Below are positions 11,306 to 22,719 of a stretch of DNA of 61,613 nucleotides, piece after piece. The translations under genes and the position numbers were made by a program. Location: assembly GCA_001931875.2 (NCBI GenBank), contig MSJH02000285.1, positions 1-61,613 on the forward strand, read 5' to 3'. The notes beneath the pieces are model-generated. The model was not told the origin of the DNA and did not search any database. It saw only the letters and a list, made by a program, of their open reading frames with translations. The number at the start of each line of letters is the position of its first letter. Position 1 is the first letter of the stretch. The stretch comes from Byssochlamys sp. IMV 00236 (lineage: Eukaryota > Ascomycota > Eurotiomycetes > Eurotiales > Thermoascaceae).

Positions 11306-13122
11306 ATGTATAGCAACAATCGTCATCAATATATAAATGCTTACGAGAGTCAAGAGGATACTGAGTTTCTGGATAGTTCGACCGATGTTGCAAGTGATGC
11401 CGATGACGTTCCAGATCCAAATGACCATCACCGACGTAGAGCTCCATTAAACAAAAAGAGAATTGCTACATACGATGCATTAACCGATGAACAAAAAGTA
11501 AAGAAAAAGAATGTACAGTAGCATAATAGGTTGAAATATTGATATAATCATAGGGCATTCTTCATCGTCAACTTAAATCATCAAGGTTCAACAAGCATCC
11601 TCCTCAAGTACCACCGACGAAACTAGCCATATTTGACTTTGATAACACACTCTTCTTCTCACCACAACTCAGTCCTACAATCTGGAGTAAGCGATTTCTT
11701 GGCTTGGTTGCTGCCGAAAGCGTCTGGGGACCAGGCTGGTGGAGAGATGAGCGCAGTCTAGACTTGGGACCCTTTGAAGAACTCAAGGCAAAGGCTTGGG
11801 AGGGATACTGGAACGAGACGATTGTAAGTAAGGCGCGGGAATGCATAGCAAATCCTGAGACGATGACAGTCATTTTGACTGGACGACGGTATCACCCGTT
11901 TCACAAATATATACCCATCATGCTGGACTCCAAGGGCCTCGTCTTTGATCTTATCGGGCTACGGCCAGATCCTGAATCAACTTCAGATGTTCATTGGATT
12001 GCAAACGATTATGGAAGAAAATTGTTGACGTACAATGTCGTGCCATCCGTATTTGAGTCAACTGCACACTTCAAAGAGGGGTTTATTGCCAACATTCTGC
12101 ATAAGGTCAAAAGCATTGAGAGCATCGAGCTGTGGGATGATCGTGTACCTCATGTCAAAAACTTTAAGATCTTTTTAAAATCTCTTCGTCAAGACGGTGT
12201 TATCAAAAGTAGTAAAGTACATGGAGTGCCAGGCGTGAAGCCGGTGTACAATCCTGAATGGGAAGCTGGAATAGTACTTCGCATTATCAATTCACACAAT
12301 TACGCACTAAAGGCAAAATACAATGGTGCCAGATTTGAATATCGTGATGTGGTTGAAAATACCATGCAGATTGAAGATGATACAAATCCCATTTGTTTTG
12401 CCAGAAAGTACTTGACAATCGTACCGGCTGAGGATTCAACGGGTATAAGACTGAAGAATGAAAGTCAAATGCGACTCAAGAGTATGTTTGAACCTTTATT
12501 CAAGGAGAGAATGGAGATCTATTACCAAAAGCATGGTCGCTTCAAAGGACAAGAGGAGCCTGTATTCTTTGGAAAGTACTGTATGCTTACTGAAAGAATA
12601 ATCAGACACACCTGCTGTGGTTTCGTGGGTTACACATCTAGACTTCGTATCGATGGTATTTCGCCTCCAGGAAAGCCTTGGCTCCTTTTAAAGGTCACTG
12701 TTCCCAAAGATGATCCCAGCGAAGAGCATGAACATATTCTTCCACTATGGTATAAACCCTCAGATGAAAATGTTTTTAGAAAACTATCCCATCACTGGGA
12801 AGATATCAAGCAAGAATATCAAACTGAAATTGAAGGAAAGATTACCTATGATTATAAGCTAAGTGTGCAACAGGCAAGATGGGATATGATAAGAAAACAA
12901 AGAAAGAAGGAAAAAGATAGAGTGAAGGCAGTTATAGAACATACATATGACAGAGGAAGCTACAAGATGGATCACCCACACAATACAAAGAATTGGAGAA
13001 AAGATCATCGACAGAACAGTGACCCATACCCTAGACACCATGGTCCTTCAAATAAGCATCCGTATGATCCAGCCAATTTTCCATATCCAGATCAGTCTTC
13101 TTTTACAGGAAGATGGAAGTAA
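11306..13122 (+). CDS. HAD-domain 'Swiss Army Knife' RNA-repair-like protein
   Basis: Exons 11306-11512 and 11554-13122 (intron of only 41 nt) join to 591 residues. After a charged N-terminus the HAD phosphatase motif I appears as KLAIFDFDNTLFF, followed by PGWWRDERSLDLG and a Thr motif (TVILTGRR, motif II-like) and ELWDDRVPH (acidic motif). This arrangement is typical of the fungal HAD domain named from Swiss Army Knife RNA-repair proteins. The C-terminal half (about 230-500) is a further conserved region, and the last 70 residues are basic, with many His, Pro and Lys. The predicted role is a nucleic-acid-end phosphatase, inferred from the family name only. The start lies 48 nt after the preceding gene's stop, in the same direction. 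Confidence 0.85.
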
Positions 13123-13956
13123 CTAGGATTCAAGAGATCAAAATACCATTGATATGCATTATTTTCATCTTTAAACATTCTTTATCGGCATTCATTCAAT
13201 GCAAAAACCTTTATGCTTCATATCAACCATGCTAATAAAGTTACAAACATTAAAAAATATACCTTGGGTTTCAAGCTACATATTATTTCAAGGACTCTCG
13301 ATATAAGGCATAATGATGCACATAATATAAAATACACCAGAGGTAAACCAGCACTTATGCGTGGAGTCTTTTACAAGCTTACGACTTGATTACTATAGAG
13401 TAATGATCACCTATTGAGATGACAAGCATTCGATAAGAAATACTTTCCTATATGCCGTAAAGAAATATCATCCGATATGCTTTATATCACATTTACAGTT
13501 ACTCGTTGTTTAAATGGCCAAGCATCCGAAATGGTTGGTGTAATATAAAAGGTTCAGAAATTATTCGCACACATTACAAGATCAATAACATTATAGTTGA
13601 TTTTCTATATCTGCTTTATTGTTTAAAAGACACATAACTGAAAAAGCTGTTAGAGACTCTGTATAAATAGTTTGATCTTGCTTCTCTTTTTTTCTCTTAT
13701 AAATCCTCTTCTTTTAATATAAGTATTTAATATCAATGCAATAACTGATTTACTAATCATTTCTTTATTCATCCTTTTGCTTCTGATGGGCTCTCTTTTA
13801 TCATTATTTGCTGTCTCTTTTATTAATTTGTGAATAAATTGTAGTAAAGACAACATAAAATTGGATTTATATACACTTTTTATTGCTTTTTATGTTTACA
13901 AGTAAAAAGAACCAAAAAAGAGGGGAGTGAAAGGATTGTCTGTCTACCCTTCTTGT
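13123..13956. other. Convergent intergenic region, nothing coding seen
   Basis: 834 nt between the convergent HAD-protein and kinase genes, AT-rich, holding both 3' ends. No RNA gene or repeat was recognised. Confidence 0.5.
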
Positions 13957-16701
13957 TTATTCTATTGTTTGCTGTTGATTTCTTTTCAGCTGTTCTATTT
14001 CCTTTCTTAACGCTTCATTTTCTCGAATCAGCTTTTCTCTTTCCTTTGACGAATTAATCAACAGTTGCTGAAGGTGTTCCATAGTGGCAGTGATATCTGC
14101 AGACAAGTGGGCAGAAGCTGTTGATGAAGATGATGAACTTGACGGTCTACTACTAAGACTATACAAAAGATAAGTTTATAAGAAAGGCTATTGAATGTCA
14201 TGGTTACCTTTGATCATCGCTATGTACATTGTTATTCATTGGTTTTTTGAAAGCTTCGGAAACAGTTCTACTGCGGGGAGTTGAGGAAAAGTTTGGTGTA
14301 TATACCGAGGGCAGGGTAGCAAGTAAGCTGTGGACCATGTTTTTTTGTATCTCGGTTTGCTTGAGCAGGTTATCCATATGAGAGTATACCATATGTGGGA
14401 AGTTTGAGTCTAGGATACGATGAGCTTGTCCTCTCGAAAGAGAACTTGAGGGTGAAATGGCGGGAGAAGGAGCGACGGTAGATTGTGGGGATTCATATTG
14501 CATAGATTTTTCTATAAAAAAAAGTATAAGTAAAAAAAAAAGCCCCTTTCTCAAATGAAAACTTACCATCTTTATCTTGTTTACCAGAATCACTTGGTGT
14601 ATTTGAGCCACCGGTTAACTCAAAACGACCTTTCTTTCGACACTCGGGAGGCAACACAGTGGGTACTTCGCAGTATGGACCGGCCATTAATTCTGGTTTC
14701 TCGATTGAGAATCGACTCACTTTGCTGCTGATAGACGGATCTCTGTAAAGGACAGACGATTGAGAGCTTTCTCTGGTAAGAGGCGCACTGTGTAACGTTT
14801 GAGTCTCAGTAGACGGCACCACACAACAGGCATTGTTACCATTATTGTTATGGCTCACCTCAAACCTTGACTTGCGCTCCATCATACTGTCTTGACGGCA
14901 AAGGTTTTTAGCATCTGACCAATGCAGTTCATCAGATGCGGGTGTTGTCGGACGAGTGACAGATGGAGTCTGGTTAACACTAAATCGACCCTTCTTGAAC
15001 TCGCCTTCTTGCAAGGTGCTACAGTTACTATTGATGGTTGATACAGCCGAAATGGGGCCAGCATGAGAAATGCCAAGACCAACGCCTGGATGGTTAATAT
15101 CGATATGAGCAGAGGAAGGAGGGGAGTAGGATGAAGGCGAGGCTTGGAGGTCGGTCGTGTTGATAGAGTGGTTGTAATCTTCAATGACAAATCGGGATTT
15201 TTTGGGAGCTGCTACTGCAGGTGTAGACGATGGCAGCACAGGCGTCACGGGTTCATCTGGCGATTTATCACCAGACAGAAGTGGTGCATCCTTGATGGTC
15301 ACATCACCAAATGTGATGTGTTTCTTTTCAGCCCCGTTATTTACAGACTTGGTTCTGTCTGGTTTAGGTGGGTCTTCCTTAAACTTGACAACTGATTTGG
15401 ATCGGCTGGGAGCGTCTGTTGTTGTAGCTGGTGCTGCGGTCGGTATTGTTACTGCAGGCGTAGTTACTGCTGGCTCTGTTGCCACGGGTGTCATCGTTTG
15501 TTTAGTTGTGTCCTTTCCATCTTCAGGACTATCAAAATCCCAATTCTGGTCACTGGCTGAAAACATAATGTGTCTCTTTGGTAGTCGTTTGTGGGGACGC
15601 ATATCCAAGGGTGGCACAAGGGCAAGAACAGATTTCACAAGATATTCCTTCCTCTTGGCCTGCTTAAAGAATGGATGAAGCAGCAACTTGTCAGCTGAAG
15701 GTCGTTTGGAAGGATCCTTTTGTAAGCAAATATCGACCAATTCCTTAAACGTCTTGGAGTATTTGTGTTTACAGTTCTCCCGGTCGAGAGTAGGTGGTGC
15801 ATTTGAGAGCGTCATCATCAAGACCTTCATAGGGGGATACTTGGCAAATGGAGCATGACCTGTAGCCAGTTCATATGCAGTGATACCAAAGCTCCAGATA
15901 TCTGCCTTATAATCATAACCAGACTGTTCCATGACCTCAGGCGCCATCCAGCAAGGTGTGCCCACAAAAGTTTTTCTCATTTCATTATTCTCCGTTAATG
16001 AGCTTGAAACACCAAAGTCAGCCAAGAGTACAGTGCCTTGGTCATCCATCAGTAGATTACCAGCCTTGACATCACGGTGAATGTGACCATTTTTGTGCAA
16101 ATAGATAAGGCCTTCTAATGCTTGTTTGAGAATAGTAGCAATTGAGATTTCATCAAAGCCATCCGGAAAGCCCGACTTCATAATGTCCAAGCAAGAGCCA
16201 GCTGCTAAATAGGGTGTGACAATATAGAGTTTAGATCCGTTTACAAAAGACCCATAAACTGGCAAAACATTTGGATGTTTTGATAAAGCCATTAATGCTG
16301 TTTCACGCTATTAATAAAAATCAATATCTGTCGGTTCGTTTCGAAATATGTCATCTATTTTTACTCGAAGTTCGTCGATTTGATTCCTTTCAAACATATC
16401 CAAATCGATCATCTTTACAGCCACCTTCTTCTTCAATGGCTTGTACATTGCTTCATAGACAACAGCGGAAGAGCCGTAGCCTATAATGAAAATGAGTTTA
16501 TATAGATGACTTTGGTATATATCTATATTTATATGTACCAATTGGTTTTCCTATTTCAAAATCCTCGTACTTGTTTGCCCAATTTGATTCAGTAGGCACA
16601 GCCTGTTCTGAATCAATTGAGTGTATGGGTATCTTCAGATGAAGACCTTCAGATACACTCAAAGAACGTTTTGTCTGCTTGGGAACAGGCAAGTTCGACA
16701 T
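13957..16701 (-). CDS. STE20-family Ser/Thr kinase, OSR1/SPAK (FRAY) type
   Basis: Exons 16539-16701, 16365-16480, 14567-16307, 14208-14511 and 13957-14158 (minus strand) join to 841 residues. The kinase domain spans about residues 45-306: glycine loop GYGSSAVV, VAVK with Lys77, catalytic HRD 170-172, DFG 190-192, activation segment FVGTPCWMAPEV. These place it with the germinal-centre kinases, closest to OSR1/SPAK. The tail (310-841) is low-complexity and holds five spaced RF-x-[VIL] motifs: RFVI (465), RFSV (534), RFEV (574), RFSI (625) and RFEL (654). It ends in a Ser-rich stretch and a C-terminal coiled coil (about 785-838: ERE.LIRENEALRKEIEQLK). I do not see the OSR1 C-terminal CCT domain. 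Likely role: stress or osmotic signalling upstream of ion transport, by family analogy. Confidence 0.9.
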
Positions 16702-18213
16702 GAATTAGAGGCTAATTGATCTGTTTTTTGGTCGGGAAAAGGGTGATTGTTGTTATCTGTGTAATGTAGTAAAATGCTTATTGTTCTCTTTTTGTGTCGC
16801 TTTTGTTGTGGTCGCTGGTTCTTATTTTGTGTGGAAAATAAAAAAAATAGAGGGAAAAAGAATATAAAAAATAGATTTTGAAATTTAGTTTTATCCAATA
16901 AAAAATATTTTTTTTTCTCTCTCTCTCTTTACAGGCTTAAACCCAAAAGGACAATAAGAGTGCAGCATTGGATAATGCCCTAGGAGAATTATTGTCACAA
17001 TGATATCAGAAAGAGACATCGTTTTATTCCATCATCAATACATGTGTCCATTAATTTGATTTGTTAAAGTTATTTCATTCAATATGTCAGTTTACTCTAT
17101 ATGCTAAGCTTATTGAACACGGGTAATCATGCTAATTGACTCAATACCGTCGTTTGTTATATAAACCAGATAATGGGGACCATTCTATGACGATGATGAC
17201 ATGTTCACTATATTTGGATATAGCGTACCTCATCGCCATGCTTTACTCTCTCTCTCTCTTTCTCGATTATACTCTGTCTTTGTACACTGAGTGGAAATTA
17301 CGGGAATATTAATCAGCAATTATAACTTGTAAGAATAATATTGAAGCTATATGAAATCAATTAGTCATTCTTATCGAATTGTGCGTATAAACATCATCCG
17401 TAGTATCTCTCTCTCTCTCTCTCTTTTCGCTCTCTCTTTCTCTCACACAAATTGATCTTTTCCAGGCGGCATTTAAAAATTGACTGACTGTGTTTACTTT
17501 TTAACCCAAGACCATTAGAAAAATTTTGTGAATAACCGGAGATTGAAGTGAGAAATTACAGACATGAAGTATGGGACAAACTGTCTATGTAATGAAACAC
17601 TCAAGTCTGGTCTATGTTGCGTCTTTTATTAAGCCTTTACATTATTAAGACATGAAAAAAGAACTAACGTTTGGCTTTCATTTTTATCTCGGTTGATGTT
17701 GGCATTTTAAAGTAGTTCCTTGCATAAACGGTCATTAAGCCAAGAGATATCAATCTTTTTTCGAAGCACGTGTACTGTATAAAGTAGGCCAATCTATTTT
17801 GATTATAGATGACCATTCATAGTGGTAGAAGAAGAGGAGGGATTAGACTAATGCCATCAATACTATCTTGACTTTACTTCAACTGTTTATTCACTTGCAA
17901 AAATACCGTTAGTAAGTTCGATTGAACGCGTCTTCTTTTAATATGCTCATAAACTGACTTCAACTGCATCAATCATCTCGTGTTCTTCCTTTACTTTTGC
18001 TCAATAGCCGCTTTCCTATAGAAGGGCGTCATAACATAGTCTAAATTTCTGGGTATATTCTGGGCTAGGTTGCACAAGAAAATGTCCGGCGGCTTGTCCG
18101 AGGGAGAGATGGAGAGATGAAAAGGGCAAGAACAAGTCTCGAAATTTTTTATTAAGACCACACATCCCATTCAATCTTTCTCTCTCTCTTTATCCTTTTA
18201 TTTATAATTAAAG
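16702..18213. other. Bidirectional promoter region of the kinase and RPS4
   Basis: 1.5 kb between divergent genes. Several CT/GA-rich tracts occur, notably (CT)n at 17406-17424 and a pyrimidine run ending just before the RPS4 ATG, as is common at ribosomal-protein genes. I found no ORF with a domain. Confidence 0.5.
17406..17424. repeat. (CT)n microsatellite
   Basis: About 9 perfect TC units followed by an imperfect CT-rich tail to 17452. Similar CT tracts sit at 17242-17262 and 48057-48078. Confidence 0.9.
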
Positions 18214-19353
18214 ATGGTAAGCAATAAGTAATCTATAGATGATGCATCCATCTAACACTATCCCATAGGCTCGTGGTCCTAAGAAGCACATGAAGCGTTT
18301 GGCAGCCCCTAAGCATTGGATGCTTGATAAACTTTTGGGTATGTCTTTAATTTGAGAGGGGGAGACAGTGAACATTTCGAAATGGTTAAAGTGATGACAA
18401 AAAAAAAATCAATAGTCAAGCTCAACAATCGTAATAACAATTGACGAGTATTTTCTTAACTGATAAACTTTTATTGAAGCAACTGTCTCTCTCTATAATC
18501 ATGAATTATATTCTAACATACTTTTAGGTAACTATGCCCCTAAGCCTTCTTCTGGTCCTCACAAGACTCGTGAATGTTTACCCTTGATCGTTTTCATTCG
18601 TAACCGCTTAAAGTACGCTCTTAACGGCCGCGAAGTTCAATCCATCTTGATGCAACGTCTTGTCAAGGTCGACGGTAAGGTCCGTACCGATTCCACTTTT
18701 CCTGCTGGTTTCATGGGTAAGTGTTAAAAAAAATGGGGGATAGGCTTGAGTTTTATTGACGGCTAAGCTTTGACGAATCCCGGATGCTTTTTTTTGCTTG
18801 CTTTTTTTAATTTGACATAACAGACGTTATCCAAATTGAAAAAACTGGTGAAAACTTCCGTCTCGTCTATGACGTTAAAGGTCGCTTTGCTGTTCACCGC
18901 ATCACTGATGAAGAAGCCAAGTACAAATTGTGCAAGGTTAAGAAGGTTTTGGTTGGTGCTAAGGGTATTCCCTACATCACCACCCACGATGGTCGTACCA
19001 TCCGTTACCCTGATCCTTTGATCAAGGCTAACGATACCATCCGTTTCAACCTTGAAACCGGCAAGATTGAAGACTTTGTCAAGTTCGATGTTGGTAACGT
19101 CGTTATGGTCACTGGTGGTCGTAACATTGGTCGCGTTGGTCAACTCATTCACCGTGAACGTCACATTGGTGGCTTTGAAATTGTTCACATCAAGGACGCT
19201 CTTGACCGTGTCTTTGCTACTCGTATCTCCAACGTTTTCACCATCGGTCAAGGTACTAAGCCTTGGATCTCTCTCCCCAAGGGTAAGGGTGTCAAGCTCT
19301 CTATTACTGAAGAACGTGATCGCCGTAGAGCTGCTGCTACTGCCACTCACTAA
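18214..19353 (+). CDS. RPS4: 40S ribosomal protein S4 (eS4)
   Basis: Small-subunit ribosomal protein. Exons 18214-18216, 18269-18338, 18528-18716 and 18824-19353 join to 263 residues, the usual family length. Exon 1 is just the ATG codon. The N-terminus [27 protein letters not shown] and [13 protein letters not shown] (KOW-like) are diagnostic. Intron 2 (18339-18527, 189 nt) is far longer than the usual 50-60 nt here and carries a candidate C/D snoRNA, annotated separately; intron 3 (107 nt) is also long. A pyrimidine-rich leader precedes the start. Confidence 0.97.
18388..18468 (+). ncRNA. Candidate intronic C/D box snoRNA in RPS4 intron 2
   Basis: Inside the long second intron of RPS4. Box C GTGATGA lies at 18391-18397, a C'-like TTGACGA at 18441-18447 and box D CTGA at 18460-18463, giving a body of about 75 nt, typical for the class. 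Between C and C' the 14 bases at 18414-18427 (AGTCAAGCTCAACA) are the reverse complement of TGTTGAGCTTGACT, which I recall as an invariant segment of 25S/28S rRNA. This fits a 2'-O-methylation guide. Weak points: the D' box after the guide is degenerate and the terminal stem is poor. Ribosomal-protein introns are classic snoRNA hosts. Confidence 0.6.
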
Positions 19354-19747
19354 AAAAATCCATGATTTTTTTAGAATAAATCATCATTTTGCTTTGTAGG
19401 ACCTCTCTCATTGTTCTCTTCCCTTGTTCATTATCATTTTGCTATTGTATATAATTATTATTTTATTATTAAAGAAATGTTCATTTTCTAAGAATTGCGT
19501 CACGACGATTGGTGGGGTTGAACTTGAGTTGAGCATGAAACCCACATCATTATGCAGAACTTTTTTTTTTTTTATTTCTATTTTTTTTTCTTTTGCACAT
19601 TTTCTTATAACCCCAACACACATACGACAACATATTTATATAAAATGACAATCATTGACACTGAGTGTATTTCAAGGTAAAGAGAAAAAGAAGATGAGTT
19701 GACCAAACATAACTTTAAACTAAACGACAAAACTCAGTGGTACAGAC

Positions 19748-21189
19748 ATGTTCATAAAGCCGAGGCCGATTGTTCATGATCAAAAAGTGACCATTCACCA
19801 CTGGTAAAGAAAAGACATCAAAAGTTTGAATAGCGTATCAACAGTTGACTATAGGCAGCTACGAGATTTATTATTGACAGATAAACAATTTGAAAATGAA
19901 TTGATTGTCCCGACGGGACATGATATCTATAAAGTAATATAAACATCATCTCTTAAAAAAAATAGCTAACGTTCGTCTGTAGTATAACTATATTACCGGA
20001 CAAAGAGGATATCTGCTAAAGGGAATTGGATATAACCCTACCTGTATGGCATCAGGGTAAGTACAAGAGAGAGAGAGATCTATTTGATAAGGTGAATATA
20101 ACATATATATTTATCAGATATGGATACTGGGCAGCTGGTGGACAACATGGCGATTTGACAATCAAAGATATCAAAAGTGACTATCAGATGTAAGAGAATA
20201 GATGGACATGATTGAACAAGGAAGCTCAATTACGTAATAGGCATATAACTTCCGCACCAGGTTGCACGATTAACAATGGACTCTGTTTTTCTCGTTGCTT
20301 AAACGGAGAAATAAGGTTATTGGTGTCAAACAACGATACGACGATTCGTGTATTTAGTGTACCAGACTTGAAGCTGTTGGAGACACTAGAGTTTAGGACA
20401 GCTGTAAATCATAGTAAGCTTGATCATATATCATATTGTGTGTGAGTTAATAATAATAAAAAATAGCGTCTGTCAGTCCAAACGGTAGGAAGATGGTTAC
20501 TGTCGGAGACGATAATCGGGTGTTATTATTCAATATTTCCTATTCTGGGAATTACGAATTAATGCAAACAATGGCAGGTAAGGAAAAAAAAAAGACTTGC
20601 ATATCAAAAAAGCTAAATCAACATTTTATAGTATCAAAGGATGCCAATTTCTCTATAGCATGGAATCATACATCTGATAAATTTGCAGTGTCGAGCCAGG
20701 ATGGGTCTGTGCACGTGTGGGATATTCGACATTCAGATCCTCTCGCTAAATTTACAAGTGTTCACGTAAGAATCAAAGAGTAAGAGAAAAAAAAAAACGG
20801 AAACGAGATTGACGAGATGTTGTAGCCTTCGATTACAAAAGGAGCAGCAAGATGTGTAAAGTTCACACAAGCAGGAGCCATCGATCTGCTAGCATTTACA
20901 GAGCACGTATCTCACGTTCATGTTATTGATGCCCGCACATTTGATGGACAACAAACATTAAGAGTTGGATCAGCTGGACATGATACACCCATTACTGGTT
21001 TATGTTTTTCTGCAGATAGTAAAAAGATGTTTATAGGTAGATAGAGAGAAAAAGAGAGAGGGAGTGAGGGAAAGATTGCTCTCTAAGAAGGTATTGCTGA
21101 CCGTCTAATTAGGCCTAGAGAACGCGGTTTTAGATTTTAATGTGGACACGGGTACACGAAGGCGATTTCCTGGAGGCATCTTGATATAA
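19748..21189 (+). CDS. WD40 repeat protein with DUF2415 domain
   Basis: Nine short exons (19748-19803, 19855-19933, 19983-20056, 20118-20189, 20241-20413, 20467-20577, 20632-20765, 20826-21036, 21113-21189) join to 328 residues. The opening HHWQLRDLLL and the spacing of the blades match the fungal DUF2415 WD40 family. Blade motifs include EIRLLVSNNDTTIRVFSVP, KMVTVGDDNRVLLFNIS and KFAVSSQDGSVHVWDIR. The DUF2415 part is in exons 8-9 (HVHVIDARTFDGQQ to the C-terminus). Introns are 49-76 nt. The molecular role is unknown; a scaffold is the safest inference. Confidence 0.88.
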
Positions 21190-21738
21190 TGTAAATTGTT
21201 CATATGTATAAACTTCTCTTTGTATATTCGGTTTTTTAAATTAAAGCAATTGTGTAATAAAAATGGTTAATCTTTAATTTTATGTAGCACATCCAAGGCA
21301 GATCGACGCTTGCATGAATTTATTCTGACAATAGTTCATTGGACTGTTGCTATAGTTGCTAATATATCATATTTTATCATACCAATCATACGTGTAGATA
21401 GCGTGTTATGCATAGAAATATACTATCTTATTCAGTCATGATGATGGTGCTTATTTTGTTGAGAAGTTAGTCTGGAAATTTTTCTAGAAAGTACTTGAGC
21501 AACTATGTCATATGCTTGTTACAAATAAGACAGTGACACTTTACATCAGACACTATCGGAGTTGATCATCACGTACCTGTTTTATATCTGGTAATGGCTA
21601 TAAAATCACCATTTTTTTTCTTTTCCTCTGCTCCCCCCTTTTCTCCTTTCACCCCACTACTCTACTTGTATATATAGACACACATATAAGTCACTCTTTC
21701 TTCTTTTTTTCATAGTTTTGCAAATATCTGTGGCACTC
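21190..21738. other. Intergenic region upstream of the velvet gene
   Basis: 549 nt holding the 3' end of the WD40 gene and the promoter and CT-rich leader of the velvet gene (ttcttttcctctgctcccccc...). No gene seen. Confidence 0.5.
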
Positions 21739-22719
21739 ATGGATGACAGCTCAAGTGAAGACCTGTTTAGCTTAATTAATTTCAGTGGCGAACAAGAAGA
21801 GTATTTAAATGAGCCACCACAACCGTCTTCATCTACCTCTGTGGCGTCCCATAAGCATATAACCTTTATGGAACCCAATATAGACGTGTTGATAGATTAT
21901 CCTGTAAATAAACTATATGAAAAATACTTTAGACAAAATGAACTGCCTTGTAATATAAAGTAGGTGATTTGTACCTAATTAGATTTAGTAGAATTAACTT
22001 TCTTTATACTAGTACATATAAATTAGAAATAGCGGAGCAGCCTGTACAGTGCCGGATTAGTAGCGACAGTGACAAAGACCGAAGACCGATCGATCCTGCG
22101 CCGATAATTAAATTGACAGTTTTAGATAAAGACAATCAAAGAATTCAAGAGTAATAGTACACAGTAGTAGAAATTGCAGCATAAGCATCAATTTGTTTAC
22201 TCACATGTTATTATTATAGTCCAGGGGAAAGTCCGTTTTATGTTATGCATGTCTCGCTCTGGTCTGTAGACATGAAGACACAGTATGATCTTGTAGAAAA
22301 TAGTCGAGTCTTGACTGGGTCACTCGTCAGCTCCCCTTCACTTCTTAAAGACTTACAAGATGAATTTGCTTACTTTTTTGCGTTCTCTGACCTGAGCATA
22401 CGATTGACAGGGCGATATCGATTACGATTTAGTCTAGTTCATATAGCAAGGTATACAAAAAAAAAAAAAAGAGGTCACTTGTAAAATTACTTAAACAGGA
22501 TTATGTAGGAATGAAATTGTAGACCAAGTATTTTCTGATCCATTTACAACTTATTCAGCAAAAACTTATCCTGGAATGAAAAGTAGATGTTTCTATGTTT
22601 TTAGATATTTTTCGATTGTCTAATTTTTGCTTTTGTTAGAATCAAGTGAATTGGCTAAACATTTGGCAAAGCAAGGCTTAAAAATAACCATTCGTACACA
22701 AACAAGGTCCAAAAAATAA
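21739..22719 (+). CDS. Velvet-domain transcriptional regulator
   Basis: Exons 21739-21959, 22013-22150, 22220-22450, 22509-22582 and 22640-22719 join to 247 residues. The velvet domain fills about residues 75-245: YKLEIAEQPVQCRISS, DRRPIDPAPIIKLTV, PFYVMHVSLWS, DLVENSRVLTGSLVSSP, FFAFSDLSIRLTGRYRLRF and the closing SSELAKHLAKQGLKITIRT. Velvet proteins bind DNA with an NF-kappaB-like fold and tie development and spore formation to metabolism in fungi. The first 74 residues are acidic, without a domain. There is no long disordered tail, so it is a compact VosA/VelB-type rather than a VeA-type protein; finer placement would need a tree. Confidence 0.93.

Noticed and set aside
11513..11553. Suspicion that the 41-nt intron is an artefact
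   Set aside because: Both splice sites are canonical, the frames on each side match, and another 41-nt intron occurs at 53088-53128.
17406..17452. Repeat tract considered as a CRISPR-like or regulatory array
   Set aside because: Simple CT microsatellite with no spacers; this is a eukaryotic sequence.
18717..18823. Second snoRNA in RPS4 intron 3 (107 nt)
   Set aside because: A TGACGA-like sequence is present but there is no box D CTGA at a workable distance and no stem.
18763..19350. 195-codon minus-strand frame over RPS4
   Set aside because: Shadow of the RPS4 last exon; Ser/Thr/Asn-rich composition is the typical reverse reading of this codon bias.
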